A DNA stretch of 64,000 nucleotides from Paracoccus wurundjeri. GTDB taxonomy: Bacteria > Pseudomonadota > Alphaproteobacteria > Rhodobacterales > Rhodobacteraceae. Where the stretch lies: positions 1-64,000 of the forward strand of contig NZ_JAUUTZ010000004.1 in assembly GCF_030678915.1 (NCBI RefSeq), in the 5' to 3' direction. The position numbers and the translations under genes are program-made. The notes under the pieces were generated by a model. That model made no database searches and was not told where the DNA came from. It saw only the letters and a list, made by a program, of their open reading frames with translations. Below are positions 17,223 to 25,844 of this stretch, in pieces (the stretch's first letter is position 1; each line of letters opens with the position of its first letter).

Positions 17223-18736
17223 AGCAACGTCGTGGTCATCGAGTTCACCCGCCGTACCTCGGGGCTTGTGCTGCCGATCCTTGCAGGAATTTTCATCCTG
17301 TACGGTTTTATCGGGCCGTGGCTGCCGGGTGTTCTTTTCCATCGCGGATACGGTTTTGGCGAATTCACGACTTTCGTTTATTCGATGGAGGGCATTTTCG
17401 GGATCACGACCGCAGCGGCGGCGCTGTATATCGTTCTGTTCGTTCTGTTCGCCGCGTTTCTTCAGGTGTCCAAGGTTGGTGACTTCTTCATGAACCTGGC
17501 ATTCGGCGCCTTTTGGGGGCTGCGGGGCGGCCCGGCCAAGGTGTCGCTGTTTGGTTCCATTCTCTTCGGGATAATCTCGGGCTCGGGTGTGGCCAATGTC
17601 GTCGCCTCGGGCACCTTTACTATCCCGGTCATGAAGCGGGTGGGATACCGGCCGTCGAGTGCGGGCGCGATCGAGGCAGCGGCTTCGACGGGCGGGCAAC
17701 TCACGCCGCCGATCATGGGGGCGGGCGCGTTCATTATGGCCGAGGTTACGGGCATCCCATACACCACGATCATTGTCGCGGCGCTAATTCCCTGCATTCT
17801 CTATTACTTTGCGGTTTATGTGCATATCGATCTCGAGGCGCGGAAAGAAGGTATCGAGGGCTTGCCCCGTGCCGATCTGCCGCCGCTGAGACCGATGATG
17901 CGCGATGCCTTCGTTCTTGCACCTCTGGCCGTGCTGCTCATCTTCCTGTTTGCCGGGTTTTCGATCATCTCGGCAGGCTCATGGGGAATTGCGGTTTCCG
18001 TGCTTGTCATGCTGCAGCAGCGGATCGGTATCGACACGCGCATACATGCCGCTCCGATCCTGTCGGCACTGGCGACTGTCCTGCTGTTGCCGGGGTTGTC
18101 TGCTAATAGTCACGGCGGCATTGCCTTTGCGGTTGGCCTCTTTGCCATTCTCACGCTTGTGATCGTCGGACAGCGCGGGACACTCGCTGCGGCTGTCAAG
18201 GGAACGGGGCTCGATATTCTCGAGGCCCTGTCCATCGGGACGCGTCAATCACTTCAGCTGGCAGCGGTCTGTGCCTGCGCGGGTATCGTTGTCGGTGTCA
18301 TTGGCCTGACGGGTCTTGGCGGCCGCTTTTCGGCGCTGCTGCTTGGGGTGGCGGGACAAAGCGAGCTGCTGGCACTGATCTTTGCCATGATCATCGCACT
18401 GATCCTTGGCATGGGGATGCCGACCACAGCCGCTTATGCCATCGCGGCCAGTGTGGTTGCGCCTGCCTTGCAGCGCATGGGATTGCCGGTGCTGCCGGTG
18501 CATCTGTTCATCTTCTATTATGCGGTGATCTCTACGATCACCCCGCCCATCGCGCTTTCCGCTTTTGCGGGCGCGGCGCTTGCCGGGGCCGATCCGTGGA
18601 GAACGGCATTCAAGTCGGTACGCTATGGCATTGCCGCCTTCATCGTCCCGTTCCTGTTTATCCACAATCAGGGCGTTCTTCTTGAAGGCAGCGTCATCGA
18701 GATTGTCAGAACCACCCTGACCGCGCTTATCGGGGG
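17223..18736 (+). pseudogene. TRAP transporter fused permease, truncated at both ends
   Basis: The sequence encodes the core of a fused (TAXI-type) TRAP permease: FTRRTSGLVLPILAG, then LFGIISGSGVANVVASGTF, GAIEAAASTGGQLTPPIMG and the second-half motif LGMGMPTTAAYAIAASVVAP. About 130 residues normally found before the FTRR segment are missing, with no ATG or ribosome site at the new edge (a GTG at 17232 is the first candidate). The 3' end breaks off after TLTALIGG and runs into the remnant of a lyase gene in another frame; the open frame continues to 18818 with unrelated residues. No TRAP binding-protein gene is present. It is almost certainly non-functional. Confidence 0.75.
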
Positions 18737-18874
18737 CTGGCCGAGCGCGAAAATCTCACATTGCGCGAGGCTTGTGTCCGTTCGGGGCTGGTTTCGATGC
18801 AGGAATACGATGCCCTGATCGATCCACTGCGCATGGCGAATGGTGGGCGCATGAAGAAAGGAAATACGGAATGA
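18734..18874 (+). pseudogene. 3' remnant of a class II fumarase/aspartase-like lyase gene
   Basis: In the frame one base off from the permease, the sequence reads LAERENLTLREACVRSGL, then VSMQEYDALIDPLRMANG and a stop at 18874. This is the C-terminal domain of fumarase C / aspartase proteins (compare the family pattern of x-T-L-x-x-A followed by G-x-(V/L)-S-x-x-E-(F/Y)-D-x-x-(V/I)-x-P-x-x-M). About 420 upstream residues are absent. Its stop overlaps the tarD start as ATGA, showing the intact lyase gene was once directly coupled to tarD. Confidence 0.7.
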
Positions 18875-20037
18875 AAATCCTTCGCATCCTGGAGAAGGAC
18901 CTGCCGATAACTTCCCCGGGTGCCAATGCCGTAGTCGATTTTGCTGGCCTGACGACATCGGCTGTCGCAATCGTGACCGATGCCTATCGGGACGGAAAGC
19001 CGCTTGTCGGCTATGGCTTCGGTTCGATCGGCCGGTGGTCGGTTGGCGGCATGTTGCGCGAGCGTTTCATCCCCCGGATCGTGGCCGCCGAGCCGGAAAG
19101 CCTTAGGGATGAGGCGGGTGGTATCGATCCGTTCGCTTGCTGGAACGCCGCGATGCGGAACGAAAAACCCGGTGGTCACGGTGACCGCGCCGCCGCGCTT
19201 GGGGCGCTCGACATGGCGCTGTGGGATCTGCGGGCCAAGGCCGAGCACGTACCGCTTTACCGTCTTTTGGCGGACCGATATCGAGATGGGCAAGCCAATG
19301 AGGAGGTCGCGGTCTATGCCACCGGCGGTTATTATCAGCAGGGTGGCGATTACCGTGCGCTCAAGGATGAACTCAAAGGTTACATCGACCTCGGCTATAA
19401 CGAGGTAAAGATCAAGATCGGAGGCGCGCCGCTTGCCGAGGATATGAAGCGGATCGAAGCCGCAATTGCCGTCTTGGGTGACGGTTCGCGCCTTGCAGTC
19501 GATGCCAACGGACGGTTCGGTCTGGAGACCGCGCTCGCCTATGGCCGCGCCATGAGCGACTACGGTCTTCGCTGGTACGAGGAACCGGGCGATCCACTCG
19601 ATTTCCAGTTGATGGCGGTTGTCGCCGAGCATTATGATGGTCCGCTTGCTACGGGCGAGAATATTTTTTCGTCACAGGACGCGCGCAATCTTCTGCGTTA
19701 TGGCGGGATGCGGTCCGAACGCGATTTCGTACAATTCGATTGCGGTCTTGCATACGGGCTGCCCGATTATCTCAGGGTGCTGGATATCATGCGCCGGCAT
19801 GGCTGGTCTCCAAGACGCCTGCATCCCCATGGAGGGCATCAGATGTCGCTGCACCTTGCGGCCGGTCTCGGTCTTGGCGGTAACGAAAGTTACCCCAGCG
19901 TCTTTCAGCCTCTCGGCAGTTTTGCGGATTGCTCGAAGGTTGAAAATGGTCGAATCCGATTGCCCGATGCGCCCGGTGTCGGGCTTGAACTGAAATCCGG
20001 GCTGAAGACCTGGCTAGATAACGCCTTCAGGCTTTAG
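18871..20037 (+). CDS. tarD: D(-)-tartrate dehydratase
   Basis: The 388-residue enolase-superfamily protein has metal ligands Asp211 (VDANG), Glu237 (YEEPG) and Glu263 (TGEN), acid/base Lys182 in EVKIKIGG, and the His320 / Asp290 pair (PHGGHQ; QFDCGL). As I recall, characterised TarD of Bradyrhizobium uses Lys184, Asp213, Glu239, Glu265, Asp292 and His322, a constant offset of two, and the flanking segments (NEKPGGHG, YATGGYY, LRYGGMR, GLGLGGNESYP) agree closely. It dehydrates D-tartrate to oxaloacetate. The start overlaps the stop of the lyase remnant (ATGA), with GAAAGG upstream. It appears intact although its transporter is broken. Confidence 0.85.
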   Translation: MKILRILEKDLPITSPGANAVVDFAGLTTSAVAIVTDAYRDGKPLVGYGFGSIGRWSVGGMLRERFIPRIVAAEPESLRDEAGGIDPFACWNAAMRNEKPGGHGDRAAALGALDMALWDLRAKAEHVPLYRLLADRYRDGQANEEVAVYATGGYYQQGGDYRALKDELKGYIDLGYNEVKIKIGGAPLAEDMKRIEAAIAVLGDGSRLAVDANGRFGLETALAYGRAMSDYGLRWYEEPGDPLDFQLMAVVAEHYDGPLATGENIFSSQDARNLLRYGGMRSERDFVQFDCGLAYGLPDYLRVLDIMRRHGWSPRRLHPHGGHQMSLHLAAGLGLGGNESYPSVFQPLGSFADCSKVENGRIRLPDAPGVGLELKSGLKTWLDNAFRL

Positions 20038-20169
20038 TCGACGGACATGAGGAGGGTCTTATTGAAGTGATCCCCGCGCAGCGTGCAGAATGAAACGACA
20101 GGCAGGAATACCTCGCGGTAGAGAACCCGCGCTTTAGAAGATGATGAAGCATGGTGAAGGGGCCATCCC

Positions 20170-20515
20170 GGCGCCTGACGCGATATACTTCAGCGGGGGC
20201 ATGGCGTGATGTGGGATTTCCCTGACAGTGCCGGCTTGTAGGCGATTACCCGGCAGCTGCGGAAACGGGGTGTCATCGTCTCGGCGGTCTGCCATGGCTA
20301 TTGCGGGTTTCTGAGCATTCGGCGCTACGAGGCCGGTTGCTGGTCGGGGGACACCGAGTGACCGGCTTTTTCCGGATCGAGGAAATTGGCGCCGTTCTTG
20401 GCGAGCTTCCTGACGTTGAACCGCCGCGGAATTGCCGAAGAGTGAAGCACTCAAAGGATGAACCCTATAACGAAGAGACTGTTCTCCCTCGTCTGTCCTG
20501 CTGAACTTCGCGAAC
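20170..20515 (+). pseudogene. remnant of a DJ-1/PfpI family gene
   Basis: Reading across frames gives APDAIYFSGG, then MWDFPDSAGL, a TAG stop, AITRQLRKRGVIVSAVCHGY with CGFL directly after, then after another shift RLLVGGHRVTGF and EEIGAVLGELPD. These match, in order, the central part of DJ-1/PfpI/Hsp31-like proteins: the GGHG-x-MWDFPD loop, the nucleophile elbow AVCHG and the HRVTGF strand. One base appears to be missing in the GGHG codon run. At least two frameshifts and one stop make it non-functional. Confidence 0.7.
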
Positions 20516-20529
20516 GCCGTGTTCGGTGT

Positions 20530-20850
20530 TTCGTAAGAACCATGCCGATTACAGCAGCGGCCCCCAGATACACGGAATGGCTGGCCAAAGCCGGGATCGA
20601 GATCTCGGTCGGCAGTGTCGGGGATGCCCATGACAATGGGCTGGCCGAAAGCATCATCGGTCTGAAGGCCGACGTCATCAACGTCCTGGAGCCTTGTCCA
20701 TTGCTAAAGTCGAACGGGAGACGCTGAAATGGGTCGACCGGCACAATACCGAATGCCTGCACAGCGCCATCGGATATGTCAGGCCACACGGCGCAGAGGA
20801 GGCTTTTTACGACAACTTGAAAAGTAGCTTAACTATTGAACCAACCCCTT
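20530..20850 (+). mobile_element. remnant of an IS3 family transposase (OrfB C-terminus)
   Basis: PRYTEWLAKAGIEISVGSVG followed by DAHDNGLAESIIGL matches the catalytic end of IS3 OrfB integrases, including the last acidic residue of the DDE triad in LAES. After a frameshift near 20695 the match resumes with VERETLKWVDRHNTECLHSA and IGYVRPHGAEEAFYDN. The first two-thirds of the transposase, OrfA and both terminal repeats are not found. It is an inactive fragment directly after the DJ-1 remnant. Confidence 0.75.
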
Positions 20851-21251
20851 ACGGTAAACCCAAGGCGGTTCAAAGTGACGATCTCTATTTTATAAGCTGA
20901 TACAACCAAAGGTTGCTGGCCTTCTGGGCTGCGAGCCCCCCGCGACCATCCCATACTTTATTGTATTTTATAACAGCCGAAACTACGATTTCCGACACCG
21001 GAGCACTACGAAGGTACGATTGCCCAGCTTCGGGCTCGGCGGCGGGAACATCAATATTTTAAGGTAATGAAATAGTTTTGCAGGAAATACGGCTTACGTT
21101 GGATTTCAATGTCCGGGAATAATCGCTGCCTTTTTGTTACGACCGTATCCCGAGAGTATCTGTGTGGTGGTCGGATAACATTGGAGGATCGGTTTGGCGG
21201 GTAATTCGATCGGTACAGAATCATCTGCCAGAAACTTACGTTCGATCTCTT
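20851..21251. other. intergenic region without a recognised gene
   Basis: About 400 comparatively AT-rich bases follow the transposase fragment up to the convergent end of parA. No inverted repeat of the IS, no target duplication and no coding pattern could be recognised. It is probably decayed DNA. Confidence 0.4.
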
Positions 21252-22001
21252 TTATCCGTTCACTCGTTCTTTGATTTCTTCGAACAGGGCCTGATAGGCT
21301 TTGCCGGCTCTGCTACCCGGTGCGGTGACCAAAACCGGGGCACGGGCGAGACCCATGCGCTCGATCTCGGAGGTGAAGGGGATTTTCGTTTGTGCAAAAC
21401 GTTCAGGATACGCATCCGTCATCTCGGCAATCATTTCGCTATGCAGGCTCTTGATGCCCTGCACCATCGAAAAGAAGGCGTGGATCCTTTTCCTGGGCAG
21501 GCCGGAATCGCGGAAAAATTCCAGCAACTGCCTGAAGGTGCGTTGGGACAGCGTGGTGGGGATCACCGGCACGATTACTGCATCTGCCGCGTGAAAGACA
21601 TTTTCAGACAGCATCGAGATGTTCGGCGGACAGTCCAGCAAAATGATGTCGTAATCGGATTTGACGGCCTTCAGGGCCTTTTTCAGTCGCGACTGGCCGT
21701 TCTTCATCTGTGACAGGAACAGCTCGAAATCGCGAAAGTTCATATTCGCGGGCAGGATGTCGAGATTGTCGTAGTCGCTGCCCCGGATCGCCTTGGCGAA
21801 GCGTTCGATATCCTCGAAAAAACGTGCCCCGGTCAGCTTCTTGGACGGCTTTACGCGGAAATAAAACCCCGAGGCGCCCTGAGGATCGAGATCGCATAGT
21901 AATGTCCGGTGACCCGATGCCGCAAAGGCATAGGCGAGGTTTACAGCGGTCGCCGTCTTGCCGACGCCTCCCTTGTTGGAATAGCAGGCAATGATTTGCA
22001 T
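21252..22001 (-). CDS. ParA family ATPase of the CHAD operon
   Basis: The 249-residue protein has the deviant Walker A box NKGGVGKTAT with signature Lys10 and Lys15, Walker A' DLDPQG and Walker B IILLDCPP, the marks of ParA/MinD-type dimerising ATPases. There is no N-terminal helix-turn-helix, as in small Ia-less ParAs used for cargo positioning. Its start overlaps the stop of the CHAD gene by one base (TGATG), and the RHH-like gene lies upstream, so all three are translationally coupled. No ParB or parS is present. A role in placing a polyphosphate-associated cargo on the nucleoid is a hypothesis from the CHAD partner. Confidence 0.88.
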   Translation of the reverse strand: MQIIACYSNKGGVGKTATAVNLAYAFAASGHRTLLCDLDPQGASGFYFRVKPSKKLTGARFFEDIERFAKAIRGSDYDNLDILPANMNFRDFELFLSQMKNGQSRLKKALKAVKSDYDIILLDCPPNISMLSENVFHAADAVIVPVIPTTLSQRTFRQLLEFFRDSGLPRKRIHAFFSMVQGIKSLHSEMIAEMTDAYPERFAQTKIPFTSEIERMGLARAPVLVTAPGSRAGKAYQALFEEIKERVNG

Positions 22002-23518
22002 CAGAATCCCTTTCTGTCGTGGAACAGTTTGCGGATGGTCCGCTGCATCTTGTTGCTGTTGAAGCGCGCGAAGGCGGCGATGATCTTCTCTCGCTCTGCG
22101 ACTTGTTTCTGGTGCAGCACGATGACCAGTGCGCCGATGCTCTGGGCGATTTCGAGTTTGTTCGGATCATTGGCCAGATCATCGGCAAAGGTCAGCAGCT
22201 TGGTCTGCTGCACTGCGTAATCATTGAACCAGCCCAAGGAATCCTGTAGCCTCTTCAGTGGCTTGAGGGAAGCGGTGAAGTCATCTCGCGGAAAGATCGG
22301 GCCAAAGAATTCCATCAGGTAGCGCAGCTTCTTGCATTCGATGCGCAATTCGTGAACCTGTTCGTCAGGTGTTCCGGCATTCAGATCCGCTGCGATGCGG
22401 CGGATCCGGCGATAGCGTTTCCAGATCAGTTCGCGGGCCAGACCGTAGGAGGCGCGGCTGGCATTCGGGCCGGGCAGAAGTTTGCGCTGCTTGGCAAACA
22501 TCCTGGCCAGCGCCTTGATGTCCTGCTGATAGCCCTTGCTGTGTAGATGTGCGGTAAGCGTAACCTGTTCCGTGGCGCGCATGCGGCGAAGCCGCGCGAA
22601 CATCTTGTCCAGCCCGGAATGCATCCTTTCCGGCACGAGATCGTAGAAGCTCTGTTGTTCCAGCAGATAGACGTCCAGATCGCGCAGTGGCCCGGTCAGC
22701 GCCATCAGCTCAGAAAACTGCGTTCTTAGTTCAGCCGTCTGTTGTGAGTCGTAGACACCCTTGAACAGACTCAGGACCGAGCGGATCTTGCGCAACGCGA
22801 TACGGTAATCATGCAAAAATTCGGTGTCGAGGTCGGCAATGATACCTTGTTCATTCGCGCGGGCGACAGGCAGATAACTGTTGATCAGATTGCTTGCCGC
22901 GTCGAAGGCGGTTTCCTCGCGTCCGATCTTTATGCTCGGCTTGGCAAGATACCCGGTGCAGGCAGGCTGGATCGTTCGATAGAGATTGCCGGTCGCAAGT
23001 GGCGTAGCCCCGCAGTCACGTATGCGTGCGACCAGATCGTGCAGGGCCCGATCGTAGCCGCGCAGGCCCTGCGGCGTCAGCAAGATCACAGCATTGCCAT
23101 TGGTCGCTTCCAATTCACGCAATTCGGCGCGCGCCCGGATTTTGCCCTCGTCATCGACCAGCGCCAGCCGGCCGGACCGGGTCATCCCCGAGGCGATGTG
23201 CAGCAGTGCGCGCAGCGAAGACAAATCCGCAAGCGCTGCCTTGACCGGCCCTTCGACGAACTCAGTGACAAAGCGGGCATCGGGTGTGGCGGGTTGGCAA
23301 TGTGTCGCACCGGAGGCTGACAGCAACTCCATCCGGTTGCCATCTTCCCAAAGCAGCCGACGGGAACGTCGCAGGCGCTGATCGAAACAATCACGGATCG
23401 CGAAGGGACGGCTGCCTTCTGCCCAGTCCAAAACCGGCATCAGGTTCTGCGCATTGCATTCGGCCAGCTTGGTCAGCCACGCGGCCGGCATGTAATATGT
23501 TTCACCCGTGGCGATCAT
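22001..23518 (-). CDS. CHAD domain protein with degenerate CYTH-like N-terminus
   Basis: The 505-residue protein has a C-terminal CHAD domain (about 205-500) rich in conserved His, Arg and Lys: FLHDYRIALRKIRSVLSLF, LTGPLRDLDVYL and VHELRIECKKLRYLMEFF. CHAD domains bind inorganic polyphosphate. The first 200 residues contain short segments like a CYTH domain (RARAELRELE) but lack the N-terminal ExExK catalytic motif, so triphosphatase activity is unlikely. The start codon overlaps the stop of the small upstream gene (ATGA) and the stop overlaps the parA start. It may be the adaptor linking the ParA ATPase to polyphosphate granules; this is inference. Confidence 0.85.
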   Translation of the reverse strand: MIATGETYYMPAAWLTKLAECNAQNLMPVLDWAEGSRPFAIRDCFDQRLRRSRRLLWEDGNRMELLSASGATHCQPATPDARFVTEFVEGPVKAALADLSSLRALLHIASGMTRSGRLALVDDEGKIRARAELRELEATNGNAVILLTPQGLRGYDRALHDLVARIRDCGATPLATGNLYRTIQPACTGYLAKPSIKIGREETAFDAASNLINSYLPVARANEQGIIADLDTEFLHDYRIALRKIRSVLSLFKGVYDSQQTAELRTQFSELMALTGPLRDLDVYLLEQQSFYDLVPERMHSGLDKMFARLRRMRATEQVTLTAHLHSKGYQQDIKALARMFAKQRKLLPGPNASRASYGLARELIWKRYRRIRRIAADLNAGTPDEQVHELRIECKKLRYLMEFFGPIFPRDDFTASLKPLKRLQDSLGWFNDYAVQQTKLLTFADDLANDPNKLEIAQSIGALVIVLHQKQVAEREKIIAAFARFNSNKMQRTIRKLFHDRKGF

Positions 23519-23694
23519 GCCTTCGGCTTTCGTGGCCGCCCAAGATAATCCTCGATCAGTTTTTCGATAATCTTCTGCGCACTCGTCTCTTCTTCGATTG
23601 CGCGGAGTTTGAGAGCCTTCAATGTCTTGCCGGAAAGGCGTAAAGAGGTGTTCTTCTTGTCACCTTCGTCTTTCGATCTCTTTGCTTTGGCCAT
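23515..23694 (-). CDS. small ribbon-helix-helix-like protein
   Basis: Starting at the ATG at 23694, the 59-residue protein is highly charged: a Lys-rich tail, then NTSLRLSGKTLKALKLRAIE and EETSAQKIIEKLIEDYLG. A short strand followed by two helices is the ribbon-helix-helix (CopG/Arc/ParD-like) pattern. In-frame ATGs exist at 23721 and 23763, but a 16-base palindrome at 23713-23728 lies just upstream of 23694 and would otherwise fall inside the gene, so the shorter start is preferred. It overlaps the CHAD start (ATGA). It could be the operon's autorepressor or the DNA/ATPase-contacting partner of ParA, as RHH proteins are for small ParAs. Confidence 0.7.
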   Translation of the reverse strand: MAKAKRSKDEGDKKNTSLRLSGKTLKALKLRAIEEETSAQKIIEKLIEDYLGRPRKPKA

Positions 23695-23712
23695 GATCTG
23701 ATTCTGTTTTTG

Positions 23713-23728
23713 TGACGTCATGATGTCA
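23713..23728 (-). promoter_or_regulatory. palindrome before the RHH-CHAD-parA operon
   Basis: TGACGTCATGATGTCA is symmetrical at 14 of 16 positions and ends 18 bases before the chosen start codon. It is composed of two TGACnTCA-like half sites, a layout suited to an RHH dimer-of-dimers. It is a likely autoregulatory operator. Confidence 0.5.
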
Positions 23729-24023
23729 TATGTTGTAGAATACGACAAACAGATAGCCGGCACGAGTGAGGAAACCGGCCGGAGGGGCCTGGTATCATCG
23801 ATTTACCGTATTGGATTTATCGCATAACTGGAGAGTTGGCAGGGACATTGGCATCGCGGCTCATGTCCTGTCTTGATTCCGCCAATCGCCATGATGATGA
23901 CTAAGAATGCAGCGAATAAAAATTATATCGCTGCCTGAATGAGCGCAGACCCATACAGAGGCCGCTGATCGACGCGATACCTGATATGCCGAGAAGATCG
24001 GCGCTGATCCAAAACGGGAAAAT

Positions 24024-25442
24024 TCACTGTAGGCTCTCGCCCTGCTGTGCGCTATCGACTGAAGCGGCTGCCTTGACCACGGCTTCCACGAGGATCTGTG
24101 GTTTATAACCAAGCTTTGCCGGGGTCAGGCCCATGCGCAGGATAACAAGGTCGCGCGAGGGAATGATCGTCATGGTCTGTCCATCGTGACCAAGCAGCCA
24201 ATAGGCGTCGTCCGGGATATCGTAATCCGCATCTGGTTTTTTATCCCGAGACTGACCGGTACGCGGGCCATGCAGCCAGACATGCCGGCCATATTCGCCG
24301 TCCGACGCCACCGTCGGCGTCCGCATCCAGTCGACCCAGCCCGCCGGCAGGGTGCGCTTACCCTCCCATACACCATCATTGAGCAGGAACTGCCCGAACC
24401 GGGCCCAGTCCCGCGCCGACGCGTAAAGATAGGATGAGCCCGCGAAAGTCCCCCTGGCATCCGTTTCCAGAACAGCGGTCGACATGCCAAGCGGGCCAAA
24501 CAGGACCTTGCCCGGCCAATCGAGGGCGTCCCGGGGGTTCTCGAACGCGTTTTGCCAGATCCGTGACAGAAGCACGCTCGTGCCGCTCGAATAGCTGAAC
24601 ATTTCTCCCGGCGCCGCGATCAGGGGCTTGCCGGCGGGGACGGACGCCATATCCGGCTCGAGGTAAAGCATGCGGGTGACGTCGGTGACGGATCCGTAAT
24701 TCTCATTGAATGCCAATCCGCTTTCCATCCCGAGAAGATCGGCAATGGTGATCTTTGCTCGGTCGTCCTTCCTCCATTGCGGTAGCAGTGCATCATCCGC
24801 GACGGACAGCATATCCTCGCGGACCAACGTGCCGATGAGAGCGGCGGTCACCGTCTTGGTCATCGACCAGCCGAGCAAGGGTTGATCGACATTGCCCTCC
24901 GCGCCGTAACGCTCGCCGATGATGCGTCCGTCCCGGAGCACCACGACGGCACGCATATCCGGCCCGGTGAGTTTCGGGTCGTCCAGCGCGGCCGCTAGCG
25001 CCGGATGCTCCGAGGTGATCATTACCGGCCTGTCTGGCTGATCGCTTTCAGCTGCCGCCGACGAGCGCGCCGCGGCCGCGAGATCGTCATCGGGGACCAC
25101 AGCACAACCGGTTCCCTGACGATGCACCGCGAGTCCGTTGCCAAACAGGCCGAGCAGGCCCGCATGCACGGTGCCCTCGGATGCGTCGACCTGCACCCGC
25201 ATCAGTCGCAGCAGGGGATGACCCGGCGCCTGGACATCCTTTGCCAGCACTGCCTCGGGATCTCGCCCTGCAATGAACATGTTGGAGCAGACGATCTTGG
25301 CAGCATAGCCCGATCCGACACGAATGAGGTCAGGGGGCGCGACGTAGAGCCAAACGGACAACCCGGCCATGAGGGTCACAAGTATGCCGATAAACCATTT
25401 CAGAATGATCCAGATCTTCCGCAAGTGAGCTTCCCCGGGCAT
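24024..25442 (-). CDS. membrane-anchored serine hydrolase (beta-lactamase class C-like)
   Basis: The 472-residue protein has one N-terminal membrane segment (about 13-34) followed by a periplasmic region of about 100 residues and a beta-lactamase/transpeptidase-like domain. The nucleophile motif is SMTK (Ser193-Lys196), the second motif YSSG (Tyr284), and the third appears as HDGQ near the C-terminus, in place of KTG. This is typical of the large family of esterases, peptidases and amidases related to class C enzymes, so antibiotic hydrolysis should not be assumed. It lies downstream on the same strand relative to nothing obvious; its operon context gives no substrate. Confidence 0.85.
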   Translation of the reverse strand: MPGEAHLRKIWIILKWFIGILVTLMAGLSVWLYVAPPDLIRVGSGYAAKIVCSNMFIAGRDPEAVLAKDVQAPGHPLLRLMRVQVDASEGTVHAGLLGLFGNGLAVHRQGTGCAVVPDDDLAAAARSSAAAESDQPDRPVMITSEHPALAAALDDPKLTGPDMRAVVVLRDGRIIGERYGAEGNVDQPLLGWSMTKTVTAALIGTLVREDMLSVADDALLPQWRKDDRAKITIADLLGMESGLAFNENYGSVTDVTRMLYLEPDMASVPAGKPLIAAPGEMFSYSSGTSVLLSRIWQNAFENPRDALDWPGKVLFGPLGMSTAVLETDARGTFAGSSYLYASARDWARFGQFLLNDGVWEGKRTLPAGWVDWMRTPTVASDGEYGRHVWLHGPRTGQSRDKKPDADYDIPDDAYWLLGHDGQTMTIIPSRDLVILRMGLTPAKLGYKPQILVEAVVKAAASVDSAQQGESLQ

Positions 25443-25844
25443 TTTGACAAGCTTCCGGCGATGTCATGCCGGGAGTCTTCGATTTCGAACGCGTGCTTTC
25501 CCCTATCGCGGTTTTACTTAGCGTGGAAAAGGCGGCAGAGTCATGCGTGAAATTCTGGCGGTTCACGCCCTTGTCCTGAAAAGACCTTCGCCCTGATTCT
25601 AGGATAGAGGATATTGCTTGACGATGTGGGTTCTCGGTCGTCCACAATCGCGTTTGTGACGGTGGGAAGCTTAAAAGCTTTTATATCTTATTTCTGGAAC
25701 TCTATTGCTCGATTTGGGCATGTCATCGTGCAACGGGCGGTCACAACATCGCCGGCAGCTCAAATCCGGGCTCCGATCCTGTCTCTTGTGACCGGGGAGG
25801 CGATGTGACAAACATATGCGGCTTCCATTTTCCAGAATACCGCC
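25443..25844. other. divergent intergenic region, no gene seen
   Basis: These 400 bases separate the minus-strand serine hydrolase gene from the plus-strand Fsr-like gene and must hold both promoters. I could not pick out a convincing operator or small gene. Confidence 0.4.

Noticed and set aside
21252-23518. Plasmid partition locus or replication origin
   Set aside because: No ParB, no parS-like repeats and no replication initiator gene; the CHAD partner argues for another role.
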